Assembly (NCBI GenBank): GCA_934271255.1
Contig: CAKQQS010000001.1
Coordinates: 124,001 to 188,000 of the forward strand
From: an uncultured Clostridia bacterium
Lineage (GTDB): Bacteria; Bacillota; Clostridia; Christensenellales; Borkfalkiaceae
DNA: 64,000 bases
Direction of reading: 5' to 3'
The position numbers were made by a program, and so were the translations under genes. The notes beneath the pieces are model-generated. The model made no database searches. It had not been told where the DNA came from and was given only the letters and a program-made list of their open reading frames with translations. Shown in pieces: positions 1-9,101 of this stretch (positions within the stretch are counted from its first letter, which is position 1; every line of letters starts with the position of its first letter).

Positions 1-2160
1 GAAATCGTATACCAGCCAAGGTACTTTTCTCGAATTGTATTCGGGGTGTCCGTTTACCTTATCGCCCGGGAAATCGTCGTGTCCCGTAAGCCACAAGGGT
101 TGAGAGTACAAGCGTTTCGTTTCGTAGTCGAAATAAAGGTTAAGCGACATAAAGTCGTACTCGTAACTGTTTAACGAACGGACAAAGTTGCCCGAACTTA
201 CGAAACCGCCTTCTTCGTGCGAACCCGCGGCATGCACAAGCCTGTTCGCGGAAGCGAATTCGTAATGGTAACCTACCCACGACGCTTGTTCCGACGCTCT
301 CGCTCTTATAAACGTGCCGAGCGGAGCGTAGGTAAGATATTTCATTCTTATCGAAATATAGTTGGTCGGATCGTATTTATCCGTTAAAACGACGTAGAAA
401 GCGTCAAGATCGTTCGTACCGCAAGCCTTAGGATCGAAACTTGCTTTCAAAAGCGTTTTACCGCTGTTCGTCTTGTCGTCGAACGTGTAAGTCGACAAAT
501 CTATCGTTTTGCCGTACGTTACCGTTTTATTGTCCGTCAAGGTAATCTTTACGCCCGTCGTTTCGTTGTTCGTTCTCATTGCGGTAAACTCCGCGTCCGT
601 ATCGAACCCGTCGACGAATCTTTGTTTGACCAAAAAATCTTTTCTGTATTCTCTGTCTTCGCCGTTTAACGTCGCCGAGTAAACGAGCGTATATTTGCCC
701 GATTCGGTAAACTTGATTTTACCGCTTTTTTCTTCACCTTCGGGAGTGATTATTTTTGCCGGAACGACTTTCGCGTCGCTGCCGAAACAAAGTTCTGCCG
801 ACGGGAACTCGTATTCCGTACCCGCCGCGATAACGTCGGGAACATCGTCCGAATTGACGACGAGCAAGTCGTCGACAATCGTTATTTTTTTAACTTCTTT
901 ATTATACGCGTACGATTTTTCGCCCGTATATTCTATTTCGTAAACGCCCGTTTCCGTCGCTTTGAAAAGGAATCCGCCTTGCTTTTTGTCGTAGCCGTCT
1001 ACGACCTTGCCGTCCTTTCTGACTGTAACCAGACAGTTTTCGCTACCCTTTACGACGGCGTTCGTGATAACGGTAGCCTTTGGAACGTATATTTTTGCGT
1101 TAAGCCCCGCCTTTTCGATAAGACCGTCTTCGTAAACGAACTTTTTGGTAATTTCCGTTTCGTCGAGTACTTCCGCTTTAAACCACGCGTCGGAAGTTAC
1201 GCCGTTATCCTTGTATTCGTAATATAAATACAGTGTTCCTTTTGCCGTCGGCGTGTAACTCTTTACGTCTTTTCGGAGCAAGTTGCCGTTTTCGTCGTAA
1301 ACGGATACTCTTATCTTATCCGAAACGTCCGAGCCGTTTTCGCCCGTCGCTTTTGCGGTCGGCAAATCGTATTCTTTGTTTACTACGGGACGCGCGCCCG
1401 AATCGATCAATATCGACGGACGATACTCTACGTTTTCTTTCGCAAGCGAATATCCGCCGAAAGAACAAAGCAACAAGTCGCCGCGACTGTTCGCCGATAT
1501 TTCGTCGAACACTACCGAAACGGTATATTCTTTAAAAGAGTTTAAGTCGTTGGCAAGAAGTTTTCCGTCGTTGTATTGTTTCTTAAAGTCCCAAACCAAA
1601 CGATAGTTGCCGTCGTCCGCTTTTATCTTGACCTGCAAACTGTCGGGATCGAAAGACAACGCGAATACGTTTGAAGTAAACTTCGTGTAAACGCCCTGCT
1701 CGTTGTAACCCGCCGTTACGCCGAGCGTTTTACCCGACGATTCGTTATAAACTATTCCGCCCGCTACGTCGTTATAAACAACGGCAACGTCGTTATATCC
1801 CGAATACGCCGAAACGCGAACGGAAAAACTCTTTCCGCTCGTTTCGTCTTTAAATGACAACGAATATTTTTTCAACCCTTTGTTTCCGTCGAAAGACGCT
1901 ATTTGCATTTCAGACTGAAAGACGTCCGTCTGAACGCTTTTGAACTTTGCCGTCGCTCCGTTGTCGTAAGCGTACAATCTGAGTCCGCGTTTACCGTCGT
2001 CTACGTCGCCCGTCGTCGCTTTGACCTTTCCGTCGTACTCGAAAACGCTCGCGGCGAAAACGCCGTCCGTTTTATTAAACGCAAAGGCGCACGTCAAAAG
2101 AACGCTTAAAAACAACAGTATTACAAGCGAACAAACAGCGATTTGCCTTTTTTTCGTCAT
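1..2160 (-). CDS. Large secreted beta-rich protein of the mannoside ABC operon (partial, C-terminus outside window)
   Basis: The reading frame is open from the ATG at 2160 to the window edge, giving 720 residues with no stop. The first 40 residues are a signal peptide: a KKR basic start, a hydrophobic stretch rich in L and V, and a likely cleavage after AFA or VFA. The cysteine in LLTC is not in a convincing lipobox. The rest is rich in beta-formers, T, D, G and aromatics, with successive segments resembling bacterial Ig-like domains (DLPTA, then YTPTAKGTLYLYYEY, then FKATETGVYEIEY) and a last part that may be a carbohydrate-binding jelly roll. The ATG overlaps the TGA of the upstream permease (ATGA), so translation is coupled to the importer. 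I infer an extracellular glycan-binding or glycan-active surface protein. No catalytic domain is recognised in the visible part. Confidence 0.75.
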   Translation of the reverse strand, partial: MTKKRQIAVCSLVILLFLSVLLTCAFAFNKTDGVFAASVFEYDGKVKATTGDVDDGKRGLRLYAYDNGATAKFKSVQTDVFQSEMQIASFDGNKGLKKYSLSFKDETSGKSFSVRVSAYSGYNDVAVVYNDVAGGIVYNESSGKTLGVTAGYNEQGVYTKFTSNVFALSFDPDSLQVKIKADDGNYRLVWDFKKQYNDGKLLANDLNSFKEYTVSVVFDEISANSRGDLLLCSFGGYSLAKENVEYRPSILIDSGARPVVNKEYDLPTAKATGENGSDVSDKIRVSVYDENGNLLRKDVKSYTPTAKGTLYLYYEYKDNGVTSDAWFKAEVLDETEITKKFVYEDGLIEKAGLNAKIYVPKATVITNAVVKGSENCLVTVRKDGKVVDGYDKKQGGFLFKATETGVYEIEYTGEKSYAYNKEVKKITIVDDLLVVNSDDVPDVIAAGTEYEFPSAELCFGSDAKVVPAKIITPEGEEKSGKIKFTESGKYTLVYSATLNGEDREYRKDFLVKQRFVDGFDTDAEFTAMRTNNETTGVKITLTDNKTVTYGKTIDLSTYTFDDKTNSGKTLLKASFDPKACGTNDLDAFYVVLTDKYDPTNYISIRMKYLTYAPLGTFIRARASEQASWVGYHYEFASANRLVHAAGSHEEGGFVSSGNFVRSLNSYEYDFMSLNLYFDYETKRLYSQPLWLTGHDDFPGDKVNGHPEYNSRKVPWLVYDF

Positions 2161-3065
2161 CCTTTAATTCCTCCCTCGGAAAGGTTTCCCATAATTTTAT
2201 TTCTGAATATCATAAACAGTATGAAAATGGGTAAAAATACCATAAATGCCGCCGCCAGCTGCATCGCTATATCGATGGGAGTCGGGCCTACCCACGTTCC
2301 GCCGCCGCCGATAATCGACATATATAACAGTACCGCCGACGTGGTGTGATTCGGCAAGAACATATACGGCGTATCGAAATCGTTCCAGTACTGAATAAAG
2401 TTAAGCAAAAATATCGTTGCGATTATAGGTATGGCAAGCGGTAACATTATACGGAAAAATACCGTGTAATGGTTTCCGCCGTCCAAGAAAGCCGACTCCG
2501 CGTATTCCCACGACAGTTTTCTGAAAAACGCGTAGAAAATCATATAATAAATGTTGTTGAACCCGAACTTCATTATCCAGGAACCGATAATGCTGTCGAA
2601 CAAGTTTAATTTTTTAGTTACGGTAAGCATTGACGCCAGATTGCCTACTATCGGCAACGAAAGCGTTACTATAACCGTGTAGTGTATTATTTTACTGCAC
2701 CAGTTGTCGTATTTAGCCGTACAGTAAGCGACAGCCGCCGTACAAAGCGTTTGCAAAATCGCTCCGCCGCCCGCGTACAACAACGAGTTTAAAAACATTT
2801 CTTCAAAATATACCGTTTTGAATCCGCCGTTGTATTCTTTTTGCGTAGCGAACTGTTCGTATACCCCTAAGTAGTTTTTCAAACTTACGTTTTTAAATAC
2901 TCCCCAAGGGCTTTCGACTATCGACTCGTACGTTCTGAACGACGCCGAAAAACCCCACAGCATCAACGCAAAAATCGCCAACGCGTATATCACGAGCAAA
3001 CACGCCGTTATCGTTTCAAACAAACCTGACTTTTTACGGGAACTTCTTTTTTCTCTTTTAGTCAT
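2157..3065 (-). CDS. Carbohydrate ABC transporter permease, MalG type
   Basis: This 302-residue inner membrane protein has an N-terminal cytoplasmic basic segment followed by about six hydrophobic helices. The EAA-type loop that docks with the ATPase is visible at about residues 188-215 (ESAFLDGGNHYTVFFRIMLP), with the conserved G and the hydrophobic tail LPLAIP. The C-terminal ending NLSEGGIKG matches the MalG/LacG class. It should pair with the permease 16 bases upstream and import oligosaccharide delivered by the lipoprotein encoded before that. No ATPase gene is present, so a shared MsmX-type ATPase elsewhere is likely (inference). The stop overlaps the next ATG by four bases. Confidence 0.9.
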   Translation of the reverse strand: MTKREKRSSRKKSGLFETITACLLVIYALAIFALMLWGFSASFRTYESIVESPWGVFKNVSLKNYLGVYEQFATQKEYNGGFKTVYFEEMFLNSLLYAGGGAILQTLCTAAVAYCTAKYDNWCSKIIHYTVIVTLSLPIVGNLASMLTVTKKLNLFDSIIGSWIMKFGFNNIYYMIFYAFFRKLSWEYAESAFLDGGNHYTVFFRIMLPLAIPIIATIFLLNFIQYWNDFDTPYMFLPNHTTSAVLLYMSIIGGGGTWVGPTPIDIAMQLAAAFMVFLPIFILFMIFRNKIMGNLSEGGIKG

Positions 3066-3081
3066 ATCGTATTTCTCCCCG

Positions 3082-4044
3082 TTAGTTTTCGTTAGGCCCG
3101 TATTTGAGCATAATGTTTCTGATAATTATCGTAACCGGCGCGATTATCGCTGTAAGCATAAGTCCGAGCGCGGACGCTCTGCGGTACATTTGCTCTAATT
3201 CGCTGCCCGTAAACCTTCCGTTTTGCACCATGTTGAACAAATAGTATCCCAGCGTCTGGTATTCTCGGTTTGCGTTGAATCCGTAAAAAGTGAACAAGTA
3301 CGCCTGATTCGTGGCGAACCACGCGAAAAAGATGATTATTATAGAAACTACCGTTCCCCAAATCTGCGGAACGATAACGTGCATAAACGTTCCTATCTCG
3401 CTTGCGCCGTCGATTCTGGACGCTTCCACAACAGATTCCGAAGTCGACGACATTGCGTTGATATATATCAAAATGTTCGCCGAAAAACTCATAAGCATAT
3501 AAAACAGTATGAGTACGGGTTGTTGTTTCGAGTTATGAGTGGGACCTATAACCGCGCCGCCTAATACTCCCGCAAGCCCTTCGTTGACGAAGTATTTGAA
3601 AAATATTACCATTGCCGTGGAACATACCATGCTCGGCAAAAACAATATTACTTTAAACGCCGACGACAGCCAGAACTTTTTGTAAACGTAATAACTGAAC
3701 AACAAGGATACGGGAATACTTATAACCAGATTAAGCGCAAGGTACAGCAACGAGTTTTTTACGCACAGCCATACGTCGGCAATTACGATTTTGTCGAAGA
3801 AATATTTAAAGTTGTTAAAAGTATAAGTGATAACTACTTGCCCCGACGAGTTGTCGTAGTTCTGAAAAGCCATAAGAAAACTGTTGAAGTTTACCACGAT
3901 GTAAAAAACGATAAACTGCAACAACGGCAAAGCCACTATGCTCGCGTAAAACAGCCCGCCGCCGCGTAACGCTTTTTTCTTTTTTGATTTGACCGGTTGC
4001 GGAGAAAAATCTCCTAAAACTTCGGTTTTGGTCGTTTTAATCAT
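3082..4044 (-). CDS. Carbohydrate ABC transporter permease, MalF/UgpA type
   Basis: This 320-residue multi-spanning protein starts with a lysine-rich cytoplasmic tail and a first helix at about residues 30-55. The EAA motif lies near residues 210-230 (EASRIDGASEIGTFMHVIVP), with the invariant G and the LP/VP ending. It is the first of two permeases in the order binding protein, MalF type, MalG type, the standard order for CUT1 importers. The 51-base gap from the binding-protein gene and 16-base gap to the next permease fit a single transcript. Confidence 0.9.
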   Translation of the reverse strand: MIKTTKTEVLGDFSPQPVKSKKKKALRGGGLFYASIVALPLLQFIVFYIVVNFNSFLMAFQNYDNSSGQVVITYTFNNFKYFFDKIVIADVWLCVKNSLLYLALNLVISIPVSLLFSYYVYKKFWLSSAFKVILFLPSMVCSTAMVIFFKYFVNEGLAGVLGGAVIGPTHNSKQQPVLILFYMLMSFSANILIYINAMSSTSESVVEASRIDGASEIGTFMHVIVPQIWGTVVSIIIIFFAWFATNQAYLFTFYGFNANREYQTLGYYLFNMVQNGRFTGSELEQMYRRASALGLMLTAIIAPVTIIIRNIMLKYGPNEN

Positions 4045-4095
4045 TTTTATCAGCCGTTCCTTTTTAAGTTACGTTTATTTCGTCGTCTTTATCCG

Positions 4096-5772
4096 TTATT
4101 TGCGGAAATCCCAAATCTTTTCAAAGTATTCTTTCGTAGACGCTTTATGGTCTTTGAAATATATAAGCGGGTTGTTTTCCTGAGAGTTTACGCTGAATCC
4201 GTAAGTACGGTAACTGAGCAACCCCGCGTTTTTACGCGCCGTCGACGAAATGGGCGTCCACGGTAAAACTACCGTTCCCGCGCTGTTTCTCGTTGCGTAA
4301 ACGCTTTTGCCGTAACTGTCCATTTTATCGAGTATTTCCGTCGTCAGGTCGTATTTCATCGCGCGGAACGTGTTGGTGTACGCCGTGTACGTTCTCATAG
4401 CGTGGTCCGTTTGAAGAAAACTCAAAAACGCTTTCGCTACGGGGACTACTTCCGCTTTCGTTTCTTTACTTATGAACATAAAGGACAAACGGTCGCTTAC
4501 TTTGGTGTTAGCCGTACCGATTTTGCTCGCGTCCGCCTTGGGTAACGGCAAAATACCGATGTTTCTGTTTTGTACTTTCGCTTCGTTGTACCACCAACCG
4601 CCGTCTACCAAAAATCCTATCGGGTTGTCGCCGATGTTGTTCGCTTCGGGGTTAAGGAAATAACTTTGCGCGTTGGTATGACTGAATCCGCTGTCAAAAG
4701 ATTTCGCAAAATAGTTTCTGCTGTCCTTTTTTTTCGTGCCGTCGTCAAGGAGCAACTTCGCGAATTCGAGCGCGTCTAATTTGCCTTTTTGTCTTTGTAA
4801 TAATTTAAAGTTGGTTTCGTCTATCGTCGTTTCGGGTTTTAACGTAACGTTACCCTTTTCGTCTATCGTATCGACGAGCGTTTTCGCCGTTCCGTCGAAC
4901 GTAAAGTTGAGTTTCATTTGTTCTTCGCCTTCGTTGTTAGCCCACATATCGTTGATTAAACCCGTGAGATAACCCGTTTCGTAACCGTTCCATACGAAAG
5001 GCGTTACGCCTACTATTTTCATATATATAGTGAGCGCGCGGAAATCTTTGTACGTTGCGGGAAGCCCGTCGTCGGGAGTTTTCTGTTCCCCGTCGGGGCC
5101 GAAAGCCATATCTTCGCCGTATTCGCTTATAAACAAATTGCTTATCTTTTCTTCGTCGTTAAAATCTTCTTCGGTGAAGTTTTCCGCAGTTTTGCCCGCC
5201 GCGAAATACAAACATTTTTGTCTGAACAAATCTATATCGTAGTTAAGGTTTATAGACGTTTCAAAAAGCGGTAATCCGTAATATTTGCCGTTGACGTTCA
5301 AAAACTCGTCGTACGCTTTCATTATTTTACCGGATATTTTCTTGTCCGACTCTCTTGTAAACGAGCCGTCTTTCGCTATTCCCGTAACCGCGTAATCGTT
5401 TACGAGATCCGTTACGTCGAGCAAAGTATCTGCCGTAACGAAAGAATAGTAGTCGATGTTTTCCATAAGGTACACGTTGTTACGGTTGCCTTTCATCGCG
5501 CTCGGTCCCGAAAGTTGTCCGCGCGTGAACTCGGGCATTATCTGTACCCCCGTTTTGCCGTTTGAAAACCGTACGTCGGCGTACATTTCTTCAAACTCGG
5601 AAACGAGTTGTTTAAGCCATGCGTCGCCGAAACCACCGTTGTAATATTTAACGTATAATTGCAATTTCGTTTTGTCTACCGTCAGGTCTTTGTTTTCTCT
5701 TCCGCAACCCGCAAAAGCGAATATCGTTACGAAACACAATACGGCAGCCACCGCTCTGAATATTCTTTTCAT
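4096..5772 (-). CDS. Sugar-binding lipoprotein of CUT1 ABC importer
   Basis: A 558-residue extracellular solute-binding protein. I chose the ATG at 5772 rather than one 24 bases upstream because AAAGGAG precedes it at good spacing and because it directly begins the signal peptide MKRIFRAVAAVL. The lipobox FAGC places the lipidated cysteine at residue 23. The mature start has the pattern YYNGGFGDAWLKQLVSEFEE, typical of family 1 binding proteins that are longer than MalE. It lies 17 bases after the GH130 gene and before two permeases, so the ligand is probably a mannose-containing oligosaccharide. It is a distant paralog of the binding proteins at 30654-32384 and 56503-57468, which share the GG-x-G start. 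Confidence 0.9.
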   Translation of the reverse strand: MKRIFRAVAAVLCFVTIFAFAGCGRENKDLTVDKTKLQLYVKYYNGGFGDAWLKQLVSEFEEMYADVRFSNGKTGVQIMPEFTRGQLSGPSAMKGNRNNVYLMENIDYYSFVTADTLLDVTDLVNDYAVTGIAKDGSFTRESDKKISGKIMKAYDEFLNVNGKYYGLPLFETSINLNYDIDLFRQKCLYFAAGKTAENFTEEDFNDEEKISNLFISEYGEDMAFGPDGEQKTPDDGLPATYKDFRALTIYMKIVGVTPFVWNGYETGYLTGLINDMWANNEGEEQMKLNFTFDGTAKTLVDTIDEKGNVTLKPETTIDETNFKLLQRQKGKLDALEFAKLLLDDGTKKKDSRNYFAKSFDSGFSHTNAQSYFLNPEANNIGDNPIGFLVDGGWWYNEAKVQNRNIGILPLPKADASKIGTANTKVSDRLSFMFISKETKAEVVPVAKAFLSFLQTDHAMRTYTAYTNTFRAMKYDLTTEILDKMDSYGKSVYATRNSAGTVVLPWTPISSTARKNAGLLSYRTYGFSVNSQENNPLIYFKDHKASTKEYFEKIWDFRK

Positions 5773-5789
5773 CTTTATTTCTCCTTTTA

Positions 5790-6815
5790 TTAACACCTGT
5801 TTTCGGGTAGTCTTAAATAGTTCAATACGTTTTCCATTTTTTCGGTAACGAGAGAAACGTATTTATCCGCGCATCCGTAATAAACGTAAATCGTTCCGTC
5901 TTTTACGACCGCGCCCGTCGGGAATACGCAACCTTGATACAACCCGCTCTTTTCGTAATCCGTAGTCGGTTCTAAAACAAAGTTCCTGGAACGCGCGATT
6001 ATCTTTCTCGGATCGTTCTTATCGAGCAGCATAAGTCCTACGCGATAACATTTATCTTCCTTATTTACGCCGTGATAGATAAGCAGCCAACCTTCGTCCG
6101 TTTCTATCGGCGGGCAACCCGCCCCGATTCTTCCGCTCTCCCACGGCTCGATACCCGAATACAGTTTTTCGCGGGTACGCCATTCCATCAGGTCGTCGCT
6201 TGCGGATATCCACATAGAACGGTCTTCGTTTATGACGGGACGGGAAATCATATAAAACTTACCGTCTATTTTTCTCGGAAAGATAACGACGTCCCTGTCG
6301 TCTTCCCTCGCGTCCGTTATTCTCCCCAACCGTCTGTATTTTATGAAATCTTTCGTCGCCGCAAGATACGATATCGTTTCGTTCGTTCTCAAAAACCACG
6401 GTTCGCTGTCCGCGTGCGGGCGTTTCCATGCGCTCGCTTCTTTTTCCTTTTCTTCGTGCGGGAGCCAGTATCTGCCCGGCGCGTACGCTCTCGACGCGTA
6501 CGTCATATAATACATTCCGTCGATATTGACGATACGGGGATCTTCCACGCAGCCGCCGTCGGCGTCGTTTTCGTCGACGTCGAAAATCGGCTCGTCGCTC
6601 TGACGTACGAAATTATACCCGTCGTCGCTCGTTGCAAGTCCTAATCTGATGTTATGCTTTATCTCGTCGCCGCCCGCTCTGTACACCATGACGAACTTGT
6701 TCGTTTTGTCGTCGAACACCACCGCCGGATTCAAAACGCACAGATTTTCCCATTGATTGTTCGGGTTCGGTTTCAGTATCGGGTTGCCGACGTATCTTTT
6801 AAACTTAAAGTCCAC
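5790..6815 (-). CDS. GH130 family beta-mannoside phosphorylase (copy A)
   Basis: A 341-residue cytosolic enzyme of the five-bladed beta-propeller family GH130, which phosphorolyses beta-1,2- or beta-1,4-mannosides to alpha-mannose 1-phosphate. Visible signatures are NPAVVFDD near residue 29, MVYRAGGDE near 43, GGCVEDPRI at 87-95 (Asp92 matches the proposed general acid), YAPGRYWLPHEEKE near 112, and the C-terminal PTGAVVKDGTIYVYYGCAD. There is no signal peptide, so the substrate must be imported, which fits the ABC genes directly downstream. It is first in its operon, opposite an AraC regulator. The sequence does not settle the exact linkage; mannosyl-GlcNAc, mannobiose and mannosyl-glucose are all possible. 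Confidence 0.92.
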   Translation of the reverse strand: MDFKFKRYVGNPILKPNPNNQWENLCVLNPAVVFDDKTNKFVMVYRAGGDEIKHNIRLGLATSDDGYNFVRQSDEPIFDVDENDADGGCVEDPRIVNIDGMYYMTYASRAYAPGRYWLPHEEKEKEASAWKRPHADSEPWFLRTNETISYLAATKDFIKYRRLGRITDAREDDRDVVIFPRKIDGKFYMISRPVINEDRSMWISASDDLMEWRTREKLYSGIEPWESGRIGAGCPPIETDEGWLLIYHGVNKEDKCYRVGLMLLDKNDPRKIIARSRNFVLEPTTDYEKSGLYQGCVFPTGAVVKDGTIYVYYGCADKYVSLVTEKMENVLNYLRLPENRC

Positions 6816-6895
6816 AAAAAACTCCTTTTACGCAAAATCGTAATTTTTTCATTATTTACGATATTATTATAATATACCGCGACCGCCGTTTTCTA

Positions 6896-6943
6896 TATCA
6901 ATTTGGCACATAGATTGCTCCCTAAATAACAATTTGTAACATA
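6896..6943 (-). promoter_or_regulatory. Candidate AraC-type operator: direct repeat with 31-bp period before the GH130-A operon
   Basis: CAATTTGGCACATA at 6899-6912 and CAATTTGTAACATA at 6930-6943 match at 12 of 14 positions and are offset by 31 bp, three helical turns. The proximal copy touches a possible minus-strand -35 (TTGATA, 6901-6896). The only -10-like boxes are 19 or more bases away, a poor promoter that would need an activator. The same 10-bp core recurs upstream of the second GH130 operon with the same 31-bp partner spacing. Binding by the adjacent AraC protein is inference. Confidence 0.5.
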
Positions 6944-6990
6944 AAGTCGGGTTTAGTAATAAAAAAATACCAAAAAAATAACGGTATGGG

Positions 6991-7019
6991 TTGACAAACG
7001 CTACTCGGCGCCGTATAAT
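6991..7019 (+). promoter_or_regulatory. Consensus sigma-A promoter of the AraC-type regulator, leaderless layout
   Basis: TTGACA at 6991-6996 and TATAAT at 7014-7019 are separated by exactly 17 bp, a perfect consensus. The ATG begins at 7026, six bases after the -10, so the predicted transcription start falls on the start codon. There is no Shine-Dalgarno sequence in the six intervening bases. Confidence 0.88.
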
Positions 7020-7025
7020 CGAATT

Positions 7026-7886
7026 ATGGACAAGTTTTCTTTCGAAGGCGACAACACGACGACTAAACGCATTGAAAAGTTTATCGACAAAATATCTTTT
7101 TCTTACCACATCAACACGTTCGACTTTCCCATACTGCACGGACATTCCGACTACTGGGAGTTTACCGTGCTGACCGACGGAAAACTCAACAATATCCTGA
7201 ACGGCGAAAAGCATAAAGTTTACGCGGGGCAAGTGTTTTTCTCCACGACGGACGACGTTCATTGTCTTAAAAAGTCGGGTAACGAAAAGTTGCGGTACGT
7301 CAACATTATCGCGAGAGAACAAGAAGTTAAACGGCTTGCCGCGATGTTCTCGCCCGATTTTTACGACAACCTTAAACAAATGAATCGCACGCATACTTTT
7401 CCCGAAGAACTCATAACGCAAATTACGGAAATTATTCACCAGGTATTGTTCCTTTCGGACGACGAAAGCGAAAAGTATAACGGGCTTTTATGCGGCGCCG
7501 CGCTTCTCGTTATGCAGTTCCTTTACCGCAAAAGCGTGGATTATATCGATTTCGACAAACAAACGGAACAACCCGAATGGGTTAAACAACTCAACAAGGC
7601 GATGAAAAACCCCGAGTTTTTGACCTATAACGTAGCGGATTTATGCAACCTTCTGCACTATTCGAGAATGCAACTTTCGAGAATGTTCCACAACACTTTC
7701 GGCGCAACCCCGCATCAGTTTTTGATAAGTCATAAGTTACGATACGCGCAAAACCTTCTGATGACGACGGATATGAAAGTCATCGATATAGCGGAGTCCG
7801 TAGGGTTTACTAATCTTGCAAGTTTCAACACCTATTTCAAAAACGCTTACGGAACGACGCCCGGTCGATTTAAAAAGAATATCTGA
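7026..7886 (+). CDS. AraC family transcriptional regulator (mannoside locus)
   Basis: A 286-residue two-domain regulator. Residues about 38-95 form a cupin-like sensor (HGHSDYWEFTVLTDG, then VYAGQVFFSTTDDVH). Residues about 185-285 are the double helix-turn-helix, with FLTYNVADLCNLLHYSRMQL and IAESVGFTNLASFNTYFKN followed by the family ending YGTTPGRFKK. It diverges from the GH130-A operon and probably activates both GH130 operons in response to an imported sugar. The ATG at 7026 has no ribosome binding site and sits on the predicted transcription start. Confidence 0.92.
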   Translation: MDKFSFEGDNTTTKRIEKFIDKISFSYHINTFDFPILHGHSDYWEFTVLTDGKLNNILNGEKHKVYAGQVFFSTTDDVHCLKKSGNEKLRYVNIIAREQEVKRLAAMFSPDFYDNLKQMNRTHTFPEELITQITEIIHQVLFLSDDESEKYNGLLCGAALLVMQFLYRKSVDYIDFDKQTEQPEWVKQLNKAMKNPEFLTYNVADLCNLLHYSRMQLSRMFHNTFGATPHQFLISHKLRYAQNLLMTTDMKVIDIAESVGFTNLASFNTYFKNAYGTTPGRFKKNI

Positions 7887-7897
7887 CAAAACGCGAA

Positions 7898-7936
7898 AAA
7901 AACGGAGAGTCCGGCAAAAAGCCGCTCTCCGTTTTT
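7898..7936. terminator. Bidirectional terminator between araC-type gene and GH130-B
   Basis: AAAAACGGAGAG at 7898-7909 pairs perfectly with CTCTCCGTTTTT at 7925-7936, enclosing a small CGGC/GCCG inner stem. The A run on one side and T run on the other allow termination in both directions between the convergent genes. Confidence 0.85.
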
Positions 7937-8049
7937 ATCTTTCGTTTATCGTTTCGGTTGTCTTTGTGTTTAATCGTCTTTTTCGGGGCAGTCGTTTATC
8001 GGAAGTCGCTTTTATCGGCGTCCGACGTTTTCGCCCGACAGCCGCCCCG

Positions 8050-9093
8050 TTATTTTTCGCATTTGCAGTCGTTAAAAAGGTAGTCTACAAGTTTATCGAA
8101 ATCGCACGTTGCCAACCCTATATACATATCGGCGCAACCGTAGTATACGAAAAGAGTTCCGTCTTTTACGACCGCTCCCGTCGGGAACACGCAACCGTCG
8201 TACAACCCCTGCAACTCGAAATCGCAGTCGGGTTCCATAAGAAAATCTTTCGTTCTCGCTATGATTTTTTGCGGCTCGTTAAGGTCTAAAAGCACGGCTC
8301 CGACGCGGTAAACGCCCGATTCGTCCACGCCGTGATACAACATAAACCAACCCTTGTCCGTTTTTATCGGCGGAGTTCCGCCGCCCATACGTTGGCGTTC
8401 CCACCATTCTACGCCCGTCATAAGTAATTCTGGTTTGCCGAAATCCACAAGGTCGTCGCCGAAAGATATCCATATCGACGGCATTTTAACTTCCGCGTCC
8501 TTAAACTTGGGACGGGAAATCATAACGTATTTGCCGTTTATTTTTTCGGGGAACAAGTACGCGTCGCGGTCGTCGACCGTCGCTTCGGTTATTCTACCGA
8601 ACTTTTTAAACGTTTTAAAGTCTTTTGTAGCGGCAAGGTACGTCGCCGTTATGTTATCGTTTGCAAACGACGGGAGCCCGTCGCAAAAAAAGTCCGTGTC
8701 GTCAAGGTATCTCGGCGCTTTCGTTACGCCTTCGACGTACGGTTCCAGCCAGTATCTGCCGGGAGCGTACGCTCTTGCCGCGTACGTAAGATAGTACACG
8801 CCGTTTATTTTTGTAAGGCGAGGATCTTCGACGCAACCGCCGTCGGGATCGTCGTGATGACCTTCAAACGCGGGTTCGTCGCTTTGACGAACGAAGTTTA
8901 TTCCGTCTTTACTAGTGGCAAGTCCCAACTTTATCTGATGGCGAACGTCGTTGCCCGCGGCGCGGTAAAGCATTACGAACTCTTCTCTTTCGTCGTCGTA
9001 AACGACGGCGGGATTTAATACGCAACGCTCTTCCCAACCGTTTTTCGGGTCAGGCGTTAAAACGGGGTTGCCTTTATATTTAATGAACTTCAT
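8050..9093 (-). CDS. GH130 family beta-mannoside phosphorylase (copy B)
   Basis: A 347-residue paralog of the copy at 5790-6815, sharing the N-terminal NPV/NPI motif, the YRAAGND and VRQSDEP segments, GGCVEDPRL with Asp90, YAPGRYW and the PTGAVVKDGTLFVYYGCAD ending. It differs in an inserted loop after YAPGRYW (about residues 118-140, DDTDFFCDGLPSF) near the substrate entrance, so the two copies may cleave different linkages. It follows the SGNH hydrolase gene by 8 bases and is probably co-transcribed with it. It has no signal peptide. Confidence 0.92.
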   Translation of the reverse strand: MKFIKYKGNPVLTPDPKNGWEERCVLNPAVVYDDEREEFVMLYRAAGNDVRHQIKLGLATSKDGINFVRQSDEPAFEGHHDDPDGGCVEDPRLTKINGVYYLTYAARAYAPGRYWLEPYVEGVTKAPRYLDDTDFFCDGLPSFANDNITATYLAATKDFKTFKKFGRITEATVDDRDAYLFPEKINGKYVMISRPKFKDAEVKMPSIWISFGDDLVDFGKPELLMTGVEWWERQRMGGGTPPIKTDKGWFMLYHGVDESGVYRVGAVLLDLNEPQKIIARTKDFLMEPDCDFELQGLYDGCVFPTGAVVKDGTLFVYYGCADMYIGLATCDFDKLVDYLFNDCKCEK

Positions 9094-9101
9094 ATTATTC
9101 C

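Noticed and set aside
6867..7439. 190-residue open frame antisense to the AraC gene
   Set aside because: It overlaps a clear AraC gene and its promoter, and has no recognisable protein features.
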